From assembly GCA_900074745.1 (NCBI GenBank), contig LT598462.1:760038-824037 (forward strand): a stretch of 64,000 bases of DNA, written 5' to 3'. Positions 17,646 through 28,200 of the stretch are shown in pieces. Position 1 is the first letter of the stretch, and each line of letters begins with the position of its first letter. This DNA comes from Lachancea mirantina (Eukaryota; Ascomycota; Saccharomycetes; Saccharomycetales; Saccharomycetaceae). The position numbers were made by a program, and so were the translations under genes. Under the pieces are notes generated by a model. The model was not told the origin of the DNA. It did no database searches and saw only the letters and a list, made by a program, of their open reading frames with translations.

Positions 17646-18109
17646 TCATCTCTCCTGGTTGTTCACGTTATACCTGCATATCCATGATCGGTGCTCATCG
17701 CCATTTGCATTATCGTGCGGTCTTTCCTACATTTTTCAGGTTCTCATAAACGCATAGTCACTAAACTTCATATTCGCATACCCAGCATTGAGTCTTAAAA
17801 TTGCATATGCGCATACGAGAATATGCGTTTTCGGAGAAACCAGAAAAACCAGCGTAGCTACGTTTCTCCGGGTTTTGGAAAAATGAATACGTGAATACTC
17901 TCAAGAATCGGAAAGAAAAAATCAGGCCAGCTTCCGGCATCGCATCTACAGGAAGCCGGAACCTCACGGGCTGCCTGCCCATCCGCGCGATTGGTATAAA
18001 TTGAGAGGGAAGAAGACGTTAATCTAATAGACCTCTCGATGATTTATTCTCTTTTAAGTCTTTCTTATAACCAAGGATTTCATTTCCAAATACAATCCCA
18101 CAACTAAAA
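17646..18109. promoter_or_regulatory. PDC1 promoter with nested inverted repeats
   Basis: 464 bp shared with the divergent RRM gene. Inverted arms CGGAGAAAC (17832-17840) and GTTTCTCCG (17862-17870) flank the palindrome CGTAGCTACG (17853-17862), and GCATATGC occurs near 17808. CTTCC/GGAAG motifs (about 17932 and 17952) could be Gcr1 sites. A TATAAA box is at 17995. The binding factors are inferred from the strong expression known for PDC1. Confidence 0.55.
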
Positions 18110-19804
18110 ATGTCTGAAATTACTCTAGGTCGTTACTTGTTCGAAAGACTAAAGCAAGTCGATGTTAACACCATCTTCGGTTTGCCAGGTGACTTTAACT
18201 TGCGTCTATTGGACGAAATCTACGAAGTCCCAGGTATGAGATGGGCTGGTAATGCCAACGAATTGAACGCTGCTTACGCTGCTGACGGTTACGCCAGAAT
18301 CAAGGGTATGTCTGCTTTGATCACCACTTTCGGTGTCGGTGAATTGTCCGCTTTGAACGGTATTGCCGGTTCTTACGCCGAACACGTTGGTGTCTTGCAC
18401 ATCGTTGGTGTTCCATCCATCTCTTCCCAAGCTAAGCAATTGTTGTTGCACCACACCTTGGGTAACGGTGACTTCACTGTTTTCCACAGAATGTCTGCCA
18501 ACATCTCTGAGACCACCGCTATGGTCACTGACGTTACCTCTGCTCCAGCCGAGATTGACCGTTGCATCAGAACCACTTACATCAAGCAGAGACCAGTGTA
18601 CTTGGGTCTACCAGCCAACTTGGTCGACAAGATGGTCCCAGCTTCCCTTTTGGACAAGCCAATCGATTTGTCTTTGAAGCCTAACGATGCTGAGGCCGAG
18701 AAGGAAGTTGTTGACACCGTTTTGGAATTGATCAAGGACGCCAAGAACCCAGTTATCCTGGCCGATGCTTGTGCTTCCAGACACAACGTCAAGGCTGAGA
18801 CTAAGAAGTTGATTGACTTGACTCAATTCCCATCTTTCGTTACCCCAATGGGTAAGGGTGGTATTGACGAGAAACACCCAAGATTCGGTGGTGTCTACGT
18901 TGGTACTTTGTCCAGCCCAGAGGTCAAGGAGGCTGTTGAGTCTGCTGACTTGATCTTGTCTGTCGGTGCTTTGTTGTCTGACTTCAACACCGGTTCTTTC
19001 TCTTACTCTTACAAGACCAAGAACGTTGTTGAGTTCCACTCCGACTACATCAAGATCAGAAACGCCACTTTCCCAGGTGTTCAAATGAAGTTCGCTTTGC
19101 AAACTTTGTTGTCTAAGGTCGCTGATGCTGCCAAGGGTTACAAGCCTGTCCCAGTCCCAGCTGCTCCAAAGGCCAACGCTGCTACCGACGCTTCTACTCC
19201 ATTGAAGCAAGAATGGCTATGGAACCAAGTTGGCAAGTTCTTGCAAGAAGGTGACGTTGTCATCACTGAGACCGGTACTTCTGCTTTCGGTATCAACCAG
19301 ACTCACTTCCCAAACAACACCTACGGTATCTCTCAAGTCTTGTGGGGTTCCATTGGTTTCACCACTGGTGCTACTTTGGGTGCTGCTTTCGCTGCTGAGG
19401 AATTGGACAAGAACAAGAGAGTTATCTTGTTCATCGGTGACGGTTCTTTGCAATTGACCGTTCAAGAAATCTCCACTATGATCAGATGGGGTCTAAAGCC
19501 ATACTTGTTCATCTTGAACAACGACGGTTACACCATTGAGAGATTGATTCACGGTGAGACTGCTCAATACAACGAGATTCAATCTTGGAAGCACTTGGAA
19601 TTGTTGCCAACTTTCGGTGCCAAGGACTACGAAGCCGTTAGAGTCGCCACCACTGGTGAGTGGGACAAGCTGACTCAAGATGCTGCTTTCAACAAGAACA
19701 GCAAGATCAGAGTTATTGAGGTTATGTTGCCAGTTATGGACGCTCCAACCTCTTTGGTTAAGCAAGCTCAATTGACTGCTGCTACCAATGCTAAGGCCGA
19801 GTAA
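18110..19804 (+). CDS. PDC1: Pyruvate decarboxylase (Pdc1)
   Basis: 564 aa, the family length. It is a thiamine diphosphate enzyme converting pyruvate to acetaldehyde and CO2 in alcoholic fermentation. The N-terminal TPP-type domain starts MSEITLGRYLFERL with FGLPGDFNLRLLDEIY. The ThDP/Mg motif is GDGSLQLTVQEISTMIRWGL followed by FILNNDGYTIE. Codon use is extremely biased (TTG, GGT, GCT, AAG, GAC/GAA), quite unlike the GC-rich STU2 next to it, marking very high expression. It is next to STU2, as YLR044C and YLR045C are. Confidence 0.98.
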   Translation: MSEITLGRYLFERLKQVDVNTIFGLPGDFNLRLLDEIYEVPGMRWAGNANELNAAYAADGYARIKGMSALITTFGVGELSALNGIAGSYAEHVGVLHIVGVPSISSQAKQLLLHHTLGNGDFTVFHRMSANISETTAMVTDVTSAPAEIDRCIRTTYIKQRPVYLGLPANLVDKMVPASLLDKPIDLSLKPNDAEAEKEVVDTVLELIKDAKNPVILADACASRHNVKAETKKLIDLTQFPSFVTPMGKGGIDEKHPRFGGVYVGTLSSPEVKEAVESADLILSVGALLSDFNTGSFSYSYKTKNVVEFHSDYIKIRNATFPGVQMKFALQTLLSKVADAAKGYKPVPVPAAPKANAATDASTPLKQEWLWNQVGKFLQEGDVVITETGTSAFGINQTHFPNNTYGISQVLWGSIGFTTGATLGAAFAAEELDKNKRVILFIGDGSLQLTVQEISTMIRWGLKPYLFILNNDGYTIERLIHGETAQYNEIQSWKHLELLPTFGAKDYEAVRVATTGEWDKLTQDAAFNKNSKIRVIEVMLPVMDAPTSLVKQAQLTAATNAKAE

Positions 19805-20069
19805 ACTCTATAACATTATAACGTTTTATAATTGTTCTTGATATAGATTGAAACGATATTACGAAATACTGAGTCTGAAGTAACTTTTGATCGTTGAAGG
19901 TGGGAAACAATTTGGCGCAAGTGATAGTAAGCCCTTTTCGCCATCTCTGCCGGAGGACCGCGAGAGGCAAGTCTAATTGAGTGTTGAATAAGTATAAGAG
20001 TAGATCATGGGTATTATTCATAAGGGCTTTAATGTTATTATATATATGCTATGAAGTTGTTTCGTCAAC
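19805..20069. other. PDC1-DIP5 convergent 3' region
   Basis: 265 bp with AT-rich TATATA efficiency-type elements (about 20039) suited to yeast 3'-end formation. No gene. Confidence 0.4.
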
Positions 20070-21809
20070 TTAAAAAATCCAACCAAAAAATTTCTCGTAG
20101 ATGTAACCAAGATTTATCCCCGAATTTTGCATTTGCTCTCTCTTCTTTTCCTCAAGTAACTTACCCTCCTCTTCTTCTTGATCAAAGATTTCCTTGAAGG
20201 TATAGAGGTCGACATTCTCAGGTGCGATGAGCTTAGTTTTCTTGACGATCTTGTAGCCAAAATAACATATCACATAAACTGGAATGCCAATGTAGCCCGA
20301 AATGAATGTTTTGTAGTCGAATTTGTGGCCTAGGAATACTGTGTAGTTTTTAATCAGACCAACCAAGCAACAGAAGAACAGGGCTACATATGCGCTCCAT
20401 GGTTGCATACTGGCAGTGTAAGAAAGTGCAGATTTGTCACCAAATTGAGTTCTCACCGCCTTGTCGAAGCAAATGTAAGTAATCAAAATTGAGATCCAAC
20501 TCAACAGACCAAAAATGGAGACAACATTAACAAAATAGTTGAAAACTTGAGCGGATCCAGAAGAAACGTTCATGTATGCGAGAAGACAGAATAGCACCGA
20601 AACGATCAAAGCGTAGTAAGGAACACCCCATTTGTTGGTTGTCGCAAAAATTCTGGGGGCTTTTCCGTCAATAGCCAACCCGTATAGCGTCCGGCATGCA
20701 ACGTAAAGATCCGAGTTGCAAGCACTGAATACAAAGACGAGGACACATGCATTGAAAATGTGAGGCAGGACTGGAATTTGAGCATTGACAATTGCGACGA
20801 CGAAGGGGGAGGCTGCGGCTGATGTAGACATTTTCTTGGCCTTCAATAGTAGTGGGTCGTTATAAGCAACAGTCATACCTAGCAAAAAGATGGTGATGAC
20901 ATAAAAGACGACGATACGGTACAAAGTAAGTTTGATAGCCCGGGGGACACTTCTTCTTGGGTTTCTGGCCTCTGCGGCAACGATACCGCAAAGCTCTGTA
21001 CCAGTGTATGCAAACAATGCCAATGCGAAAACGGAGGCAAAGGACACAAACTTGCCCTTGGATCCGTCGATCGCCTTTGAGTATGGTTTAAAGGCGCCTG
21101 GATTCTTCCAGTACCTAAAGCCTGTGCGGTCGTGGTTGGGGGCACCTCCAAGCATAATGACAAACAGCAAAATTATTAAGCCCAGCATCACGAGAACCTT
21201 GACACTCGAGAGCCAGAACTCGAATTCACCGAAGAAGCGAACACCCACGGTATTGATGATGACGATGGAAACGAGGAAAATGGTGATCCAGACACCTGGA
21301 TTGACTTTGTCACGACTTACCCAGTACTGCATCACCAAAGCCCCTGCCGTGAGCTGGTTGGGTGTAACGATAAAGTATTTGAACAAGTAGGAGTAACCCA
21401 CTGCGAACCCAAGGGCTGGGTCGCAGTACCGGGACGCATAACTCGTGAAGCCGTCGAGAGGAATGAAGGCCGCCATTTCTCCCAGACAGCTCATCACGAC
21501 GTAGACAATAAGACCAATGAAGGAGTAGGAAATCAAGATGGAGACGGGACCTGCATTCGCAAGCGAACTGCCGGTTCCAATCAGGAGACCTGTCCCGAGC
21601 GAACCTCCAATGGCAATCATGGACACGTGACGGGCGTCGAGCGCCTTCTTTAGTCGAATTCCATCGTGTTTGCCGTCTTCTGGCGCCGCTATACTAACAC
21701 CTTCGAAACTGGCCGGCTGGTCGTCCGAGTACGAGATACCGCTGGTTTTTACAAGCTTTTCAGGGTCTTGTGCGTATGCACTCTCTGGGCTGGTGATAGA
21801 AGTAGTCAT
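20070..21809 (-). CDS. DIP5: Dicarboxylic amino acid permease (Dip5)
   Basis: 579 aa with 12 predicted membrane segments of the yeast amino acid transporter family. Dip5 imports glutamate and aspartate at the plasma membrane. The first membrane block is ARHVSMIAIGGSLGTGLLIGTG. The segment LGEMAAFIPLDGFTSYASRYCDPALGFA and the tail VDLYTFKEIFDQEEEEGKL with YEKFFGWIF are close to yeast Dip5. The start is the ATG at 21809; the frame extends upstream without an ATG. A GATAAG site (21976-21981) is upstream, as expected of a nitrogen-regulated gene. It has no syntenic counterpart at the S. cerevisiae PDC1 locus that I can recall. Confidence 0.9.
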   Translation of the reverse strand: MTTSITSPESAYAQDPEKLVKTSGISYSDDQPASFEGVSIAAPEDGKHDGIRLKKALDARHVSMIAIGGSLGTGLLIGTGSSLANAGPVSILISYSFIGLIVYVVMSCLGEMAAFIPLDGFTSYASRYCDPALGFAVGYSYLFKYFIVTPNQLTAGALVMQYWVSRDKVNPGVWITIFLVSIVIINTVGVRFFGEFEFWLSSVKVLVMLGLIILLFVIMLGGAPNHDRTGFRYWKNPGAFKPYSKAIDGSKGKFVSFASVFALALFAYTGTELCGIVAAEARNPRRSVPRAIKLTLYRIVVFYVITIFLLGMTVAYNDPLLLKAKKMSTSAAASPFVVAIVNAQIPVLPHIFNACVLVFVFSACNSDLYVACRTLYGLAIDGKAPRIFATTNKWGVPYYALIVSVLFCLLAYMNVSSGSAQVFNYFVNVVSIFGLLSWISILITYICFDKAVRTQFGDKSALSYTASMQPWSAYVALFFCCLVGLIKNYTVFLGHKFDYKTFISGYIGIPVYVICYFGYKIVKKTKLIAPENVDLYTFKEIFDQEEEEGKLLEEKKREQMQNSGINLGYIYEKFFGWIF

Positions 21810-22516
21810 TGCTGTTGCTATACCCTCTAAAAAACGAGAAACCAGAAACACCACAACATACCGTCCTTATCCATCTACCACCGTTTTTATAAATGCACTC
21901 CCACTATACTGGTTCAATGGCCGTTGGTCACACCTTTCGCGGGTTCTCCCCGCTTGAGGCTGGGACCCTTGATGAGATAAGAGAAGAAACTAATCATTTT
22001 CCGCTACTGTTTTCCTCTCAAGGGCAGTGCTGGCCTAAAGACCACCACAGAGAAACACGGATTTTCTATGCCGCACGCAACAATAAGGCATTTTTGGAGC
22101 CGCACCTCTGGCGCCGATTATGCAACATCGAGTACTTTTGGTGCCGTTCATGGACCCTGCTGCTGCCTTCGATTAAGATATCACCGACGGCCAGACCCTG
22201 ATCGGGGCTTAATGGCCGCAGTTGCAACCCTGCGTTATCCTCCGTGCCTGAATAACGGTTTTATGCAGGCACATATGCACAAAGATTCGCGAATTTCGAA
22301 GTCAAGAAGAAACAAAATTATTTTTGAACGGCTAATTCAGAGAGCATCCAGATATGAACTGAGTGAAAATAAGGCAGTAGATGGAGATTAGATTGCAATC
22401 CAAACTGATAAGCGTAACAGATCAGATAACGCACAGATCTGTTTGACGGAATGAAGCCAATTTTGTCTATTAGCAGTGTATATGCAGGTGATACGTAGTA
22501 GGCTTTGGTGTGTAGC
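21810..22516. promoter_or_regulatory. DIP5 upstream region
   Basis: About 700 bp between DIP5 and the end of the YGR210C ortholog. Contains GATAAG at 21976-21981 (GATA-factor site). Small frames here are not convincing. Confidence 0.45.
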
Positions 22517-23752
22517 TTAGTTCACGCTTTTAGGTGCAAGCTTAAAAGTCAGAATGTCGTTTTTCCCCGGCTCCACTACGCTGTCATCTCCGACTCGTAC
22601 GCCGTTCACAGTCTCGATGGCTGCAATGGTGACTTCGCCCATGATGTAGCGGGCGACCTTGGAAACGGGCGTTCCTTTTTTGACGAGGAAACAGTCACGG
22701 AAGACGTTTTCGCCGCTTCCGCCCGTGAAAGTGTGCACATTTCTCACCATGTATACGGGGATGAGGTCCAGTACGTCGGCGGCCGCCTGGAGCACCTGCA
22801 CGACGCCTGTGGAGCCGAATCTGTACAGAACGAGGTCCCGGATACTGTCTATGCGTTGCAGCAGTTTGTCGTCAAGCGGCTTGAGGTTGTCCGGATCATC
22901 CTCGTTGGTATCGACGAACTCGGTGCCCTCTTCGTAGTGAACGAACCGCTGTTTTTTCAACTTTCTCAAGAAAACTTCCGTCACGGCGCTGGTGAGCACG
23001 GCCTTCGTGTTCGGATGCTTGAGCATGATTTTCGTGACGTTTTTGTCCGCGTCGGGGTGGTCAATTTTATTGAGCGCGAGCACCGTGGGGAATTTCTCCA
23101 TCATGAACGATTTGACCACTTGTGTGATCCAATCCTGGTCCCACTCTTCGAGCGGTGGAAGTCCCTTGATACGTTGCAGCGCACGCTGGATCATCGGAGC
23201 GTGCGAACCGTAACCACCAAACTGCGCCTGCAAAGTGTCGACTACGGAGGACTTGGTCGCGGTGTGTCTACGCACGATAGACCCCCACCTTTTCAACAGG
23301 TTCCCCTCTATCCAGAGCCGAATTTCGTCTTGAAGCCATTCGATGTCGTAAAGAGGATCGTAACCTCTTGTGTTCTTCCCCTCCGAGTCGGTAGTCCCGC
23401 TCACATCCACAACGTGAATAAGCGCATCTGCGTGTCTGAGATCGTCTAAGAACTTGTTACCCAGTCCACGGCCAGAATGCGCACCAGGCACCAACCCGGC
23501 CACATCGAGAAGCATAATTGGTATGTGTCTCTTGCCATTACTACACCACCCGTAATTAGGCTTGCAAAGCTTCTGTTTGTCAAATCTGGCACATGCACAC
23601 TTCACTTGCAGATATCCAGTAGCCCTATTCGGCTCGATTGTCGTGAACGGGAAAGAACCAACCTGGGCCGCAGCGTCCGTGAGGGAGTTTAAGGTCGTGG
23701 ATTTACCGGAAGAAGGTTTTCCGACAATTCCAATTAAGGGATCTCTAGGCAT
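22517..23752 (-). CDS. YGR210C: Obg/YchF-like GTPase-fold ATPase (YGR210C ortholog)
   Basis: 411 aa. It starts [19 protein letters not shown], as in the yeast protein; the frame extends 11 codons upstream without an ATG. P-loop GKPSSGKS is at residues 11-18, G2-region FPFTTIEPN follows, G3 is [17 protein letters not shown], and the [11 protein letters not shown] stretch is G4. A TGS-like domain forms the C-terminus, ending [14 protein letters not shown]. It is a cytosolic translation-associated member with uncertain role. It lies near the thioredoxin gene, as YGR210C does next to YGR209C, once PDC1/STU2 are accounted for. Confidence 0.95.
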   Translation of the reverse strand: MPRDPLIGIVGKPSSGKSTTLNSLTDAAAQVGSFPFTTIEPNRATGYLQVKCACARFDKQKLCKPNYGWCSNGKRHIPIMLLDVAGLVPGAHSGRGLGNKFLDDLRHADALIHVVDVSGTTDSEGKNTRGYDPLYDIEWLQDEIRLWIEGNLLKRWGSIVRRHTATKSSVVDTLQAQFGGYGSHAPMIQRALQRIKGLPPLEEWDQDWITQVVKSFMMEKFPTVLALNKIDHPDADKNVTKIMLKHPNTKAVLTSAVTEVFLRKLKKQRFVHYEEGTEFVDTNEDDPDNLKPLDDKLLQRIDSIRDLVLYRFGSTGVVQVLQAAADVLDLIPVYMVRNVHTFTGGSGENVFRDCFLVKKGTPVSKVARYIMGEVTIAAIETVNGVRVGDDSVVEPGKNDILTFKLAPKSVN

Positions 23753-24073
23753 CGCAAACTTAGAATGGCTCAGCGGCGAATTCACTTGGAGGTGAAGATA
23801 TCAATCGGATCTCATCGCTTTATCTAAAAGCTTTCAAAATTTGAGTTCTCTGTTGATCACGTGGATTGAATGCCGATCTGGCTTCAACCCATTATATAGT
23901 ACAAACACTATGAACTCAACGATGAACAGGCTCATTTTCGCCATTTCTCACGACAGAGAAGCACCAAAGAGTCAAAAAGCCACTTGGGCGCTTCGCTCCA
24001 TAATATTTCAACGACTTTTGAAAAAATACGAGGAAATAAAACTGCACAATTCACCTAGTAGGCAAAGAGCCCC
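23753..24073. promoter_or_regulatory. YGR210C-ortholog upstream region
   Basis: About 320 bp. A TCACGTG E-box lies near 23857 and TATATAG near 23893. The overlapping 78-codon frame is not convincing. Confidence 0.4.
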
Positions 24074-24727
24074 TTAAGATGACTTTTTAGCCTTTTCAGC
24101 ATCGCGCTTGGCATAAATTGCCGCTGTGAAGGGCTCTTCGAATTTAAGCGCAAGCGTGTACATTAAATTGACCATAACCGTGGCGAAAAGCCCTGCTGCC
24201 TTTCCGTACAGCAGCGAGGTACCGAGGAATGACAAAGTGGAGCCCTGGTACATTGGGTTGGCTGAAACGTTGAAGGGGAACGCAGTAACAATGTTGTCCA
24301 TGAGAATTCCGAAATAGTCGCCCAGATACGTGCCGGTGACGCCCAATTGGTACATGGACGTGACGACGAGCACTTGGCCCGTGGCGAGACAGGCGATCCC
24401 GGCCGCTCTCACGGCGTCAGAGTCCAGCAGAGTAGAAGTCGGCTGGAAATCCAATGCGCGGTGGAAATAAAAATCTCTCACGAGTCCTAAAGAAAAAATG
24501 GTGAACGCCAGCAGGTAGCACCCGCGTTTAGCAGAACCTGCAATCTTAGTGATGAAATGAGTCTTGTATTCTAGTCTGGCAACGATGTTCCAAAAAGTGG
24601 GGTTGAATGCTATGAAAAACAGCGCAATGCGCAAGTTCGTCTCGCTAGAGTCAATATCTGCCAAAAGCGACAGATAAACATCGTTAACAGCGTTGAACTT
24701 CTCCGTAAATTTCGCCAGTACACTCAT
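24074..24727 (-). CDS. OPI3: Phosphatidyl-N-methylethanolamine N-methyltransferase (Opi3)
   Basis: 217 aa; yeast Opi3 is 206 aa. This ER membrane enzyme performs the last two methylations of phosphatidylethanolamine to phosphatidylcholine using SAM. Conserved segments are FNPTFWNIVARLEY, GCYLLAFTIFSLGLVRD, the SAM-binding GITGTYLGDYFG-type stretch (GVTGTYLGDYFGILMD), FPFNVSANPMYQGSTLSFLG, and EEPFTAAIYAKRD near the end. The start is the ATG at 24727. It sits near MOG1, HOC1 and CDC11 genes, as YJR073C-YJR076C do, but STE6 and UBA1 are interleaved. Confidence 0.95.
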   Translation of the reverse strand: MSVLAKFTEKFNAVNDVYLSLLADIDSSETNLRIALFFIAFNPTFWNIVARLEYKTHFITKIAGSAKRGCYLLAFTIFSLGLVRDFYFHRALDFQPTSTLLDSDAVRAAGIACLATGQVLVVTSMYQLGVTGTYLGDYFGILMDNIVTAFPFNVSANPMYQGSTLSFLGTSLLYGKAAGLFATVMVNLMYTLALKFEEPFTAAIYAKRDAEKAKKSS

Positions 24728-24885
24728 ATTCTGCACTAAATGGCTTCGCTAAATTTCAGTTATAAATCTTAATTCCTGCTGGTTATCGAGCTAATTCCCT
24801 CTGACCTGCTTTGTTGCGATACTTTTCATCAGAGGACAACGATGATAGTCCCCTCGGTTTTTCATTGTCAGCCTTTAGCAGTGTC

Positions 24886-24920
24886 CATGTGAAAAAATGA
24901 AGGTAACTTTTTTCACATGA
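24886..24920. promoter_or_regulatory. Inverted pair of inositol/choline response elements
   Basis: CATGTGAAAA (24886-24895) and TTTTTTCACATG (24908-24919) face each other. Both contain the Ino2/Ino4 core CATGTGAAA. They lie about 160-190 bp upstream of OPI3, whose S. cerevisiae counterpart is controlled by this element. Confidence 0.75.
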
Positions 24921-24954
24921 CCAGAAACTTGAACCCATCTATGACATTGATCAC

Positions 24955-24964
24955 CACTAAAAGG
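24955..24964 (+). promoter_or_regulatory. Possible Mcm1-type site upstream of STE6
   Basis: CACTAAAAGG followed by GTAAATAC resembles the Mcm1 core and one flank of an a-specific-gene operator. It lies about 260 bp upstream of the STE6 ATG. The flanking alpha2 half sites are not clear. Confidence 0.3.
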
Positions 24965-25223
24965 GTAAATACTGTGAAACTGACGCCATCCCTAGGAGCA
25001 TTGGGCTTGGTTTGAGGTATGGGAAAGAATCAAGTCCGCAAATGTGGGGAATCGGTTTTTGGGACGGGTCAAATAGGAGTATTGGAAGTGTATCAAATGA
25101 GGTTCATTATGATGTGAAAGGATGTATAAGAGTGGGAAGATATTTGAGATTTGGAAGCAGCTGGAGGCTTGAAATGACGATAGAAGAGTGGGAAACATCT
25201 AGGAGTTTAGAGATCGGCTGACA

Positions 25224-28200
25224 ATGAAAGACCCAGGCTTTAGTGACAAAGTTCACATTTTCAATCATGTCGTTTTACGTCAAGACTGGTGTCTCATTCT
25301 TGCGATGATCGTATGTACCGTTGGATGTGGAGCCGTGCCAGCGATAACTTCCGTATTGACTGGGTCGACTTTCGGGCTTCTTCAGAGCTATGCCATGTCG
25401 CATGAACAGGTCCATGTGCTCATGCGGCAGCTAACGTTGAAGACGATGGCCATTTTGATTACTGGAGTCGCGAGTGTTCCAGTGACTTGGTTGACGGTGT
25501 TTCTTTGGATGTCGCTAGGAGAGAGACAGGTGGCACGGATTCGCACGAGAATCAGAGATGAGTATTTTCAGAAGTCGATGGCATGGTACGACGGTCAAGA
25601 CCAATTGAGCGGAGATTTCACGCAATTGAATAGATGTGTTGAAGAAGTACGGGCCGCTGCTTCTGAGGGCTCGGCTATGGTTTTCCAAAATGTGGTTACC
25701 GTGTTTGCATTGTTTGGAATTTCTCTGTACTATTCATGGTCCTTAACGTTGGTCACTTTGGCCAGCACGCCCATTTTGGCTCTAATAACGTTTCTGCTTT
25801 TGAAGCTGGTTAATAAGTGTGCTAAGGCAGAGAATAACGAGACGTCTCGCGCTTCTGAAGCTTTGGCCTTTTCGATGAATGCCGCCAAAATGGTGAGGCT
25901 TCTGGGTACGCAGGAAGAGGAACTCGCCAAGTTTCGGTCGAGAATCCTAGCGAGTCAGCGTCATTTCGTCAACATGTCTCTTTTTTCTAGTCTAAACTAT
26001 TCATTTTTGAGATTTTTGACGCTGTGCATGTTCGTCCAAGGCTTTTGGTTTGGCAATACGATGGTCAGAAGGAACAAACTGACCGTACGTGACGTTATGA
26101 CGTGTTTCTCGGCCTGTGTCCTTCTTGTAAGCACTGCCAACAACATTTCGCATCAAACTATTGTTCTACAGAAAGGTTTTGTTGCAATGCAAAGGATTAT
26201 GGATTTTTTTACCACACCCGAAGAGCCCAAATTGACATTAGTGCAGAAAGTGAACAATTCTTACCCTCAACCTGGTATTATTTTTGAAAATGTGAGTTTT
26301 TCTTATCCAACGAGACCTAATGACATGGTCCTTGAGAATGTGAGCTTGAAGTTCCCCTCGAATCAAACAACTTTTGTCGTAGGCAAATCAGGTTCAGGAA
26401 AATCGAGTATTGGCAACCTTCTTCTAAGATTCTACGCTCCTAATTCTGGAACTATTTTAGTAAATGGGGTGAACATCGCGGCCTTAAGCGAAAAAGCTCT
26501 CTTAGCTAACGTAACACTACTTGAGCAAAATTGCACGCTTCTACAAGATACAATAGAGGCCAACATTTTAATGGGAAATAAGGAAATAAGCTCCAAATGT
26601 GAGCTTATGCGGGAGGCATGCCAGATGGCGCTTCTTTCTCGAATACTAGATGATCTTTGCCTGGGCCTGCAGACTTTAGTCGGAGAATCGGGCTTAGATT
26701 TAAGCGGTGGTGAGAAACAGCGAGTGGCATTGGCTCGGGCTCGCATAAAAGACAGTGCAATTTTGATTCTCGATGAAGCGTTAAGCGCACAAGATAGGGT
26801 TCACCACACCCTACTTATGGAGGCGATTCGGCATTGGAGAAAAAACAAGACAACAATCATAATTACTCACGATCTTTCTGACATTCAAAGTCATGACTAT
26901 TTGTACGTTTTTGATAGCGGAAAAGTCGCTGAGGCGGGAGTTAAGGAGGATTTGCTGGCGAATCCCTTTTCTCAGTTGTCAAATTTACAATTGCTTCAAG
27001 ATGATACCCAATTTGATAATGACGTGAAAACTTTAAGTGAGGGTGAACGACCAGGCTACAATGATAAGGTGGACGGCTTTATAGTCGAAGAAAAGGTTTT
27101 AGGCTCTGAGGCCGGGACACCAAAGTCTGAGAGGACTGTGGGTGTGTTTGGCCTCGAAGATGTAAACCCTCTATATGAGGGTAAAAAATCGATCGATTTG
27201 CTCGAAGAACGTGTTCTTGCCCCTCAACAACGCACCGTTTTGAAAGCTTTGGTCCTCCTCGATCCTCCGGAGCTGAACGCTGACGCGGAAAAGAACACAA
27301 CAGAAAACAAGAAAGCGGAAACAACATCGTTCAAACATATCATGCAAAAAATGATCGAGACTGTTACCCAAAAAAAATGGTTGGCCGCCGGTTTAGTTTG
27401 CTCAGTGGTTGCCGGCGCGACTAATCCTCTTTTCTCTTACACCTTCTCCAAACTTTTGGGTGCTGTATCGACCGCCAATGAAGATGACAGGAAAGCGAGC
27501 TACTTGGCAGAATGGTCTGGAGTTGTCTTGGCCGTTGCTTTCGGGGACTTTTTGTTCACTTTTTTAAAAGGGTTTATCTTGGCGTATTGCAGTGAAGGTT
27601 GGATAACAACTTTAAGGTTAGAATCGTTTGAGAAAATTTCGAGGCACGGCTTTGCCTGGTTCGGTTCACATACTAATGACACTGCTGCTGTTTCTGCTTT
27701 AATTTTAAACGATCTAAGGGATCTGAGATGTCTCGTTTCTGACTTCATTTCAGCCTTGATGACATTGATTGTCGTGTCGTCATGCGGACTTACTTGGGCT
27801 CTTGTTTCTGGCTGGAAGTTGAGCCTAGTATGTATTAGCTTGGCTCCTTTGTTTCTGTGTTTCACTGGGATATATGGGTCTTTAATGCAGGCGCGTGAAA
27901 CAGAATATAAAAATGCAATTGCAAAACTCGAATGCTTGCTGTACGAGATAACCCAAACAGTGAAGACCGTCAGATGCTTTTCGTTACAGAATCATTTCAA
28001 AGAGAAATATTTATCATTGGAACTGTTGGTGTCAACTTGCGGAAAGAAGAGGGCTTTGGCGGTAGGCTTTGGCGTATCTTCCTCTAATGCCTTGGTTGCG
28101 ATAACCCAATCAATCTTACTCTATTATGGTCTTAAGCTAGTCCTTACCAATGAATACTCTGTCGGGACAATGTTCACTACTCTGACACTGCTTCTCTTTA

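Noticed and set aside
17761-17982. 73-aa minus-strand frame in the PDC1 promoter
   Set aside because: Overlaps palindromic promoter sequence; composition is not protein-like and no homologue is recognised.
22505-23449. 314-aa plus-strand frame opposite the YGR210C ortholog
   Set aside because: Antisense shadow of a conserved GTPase-fold gene.
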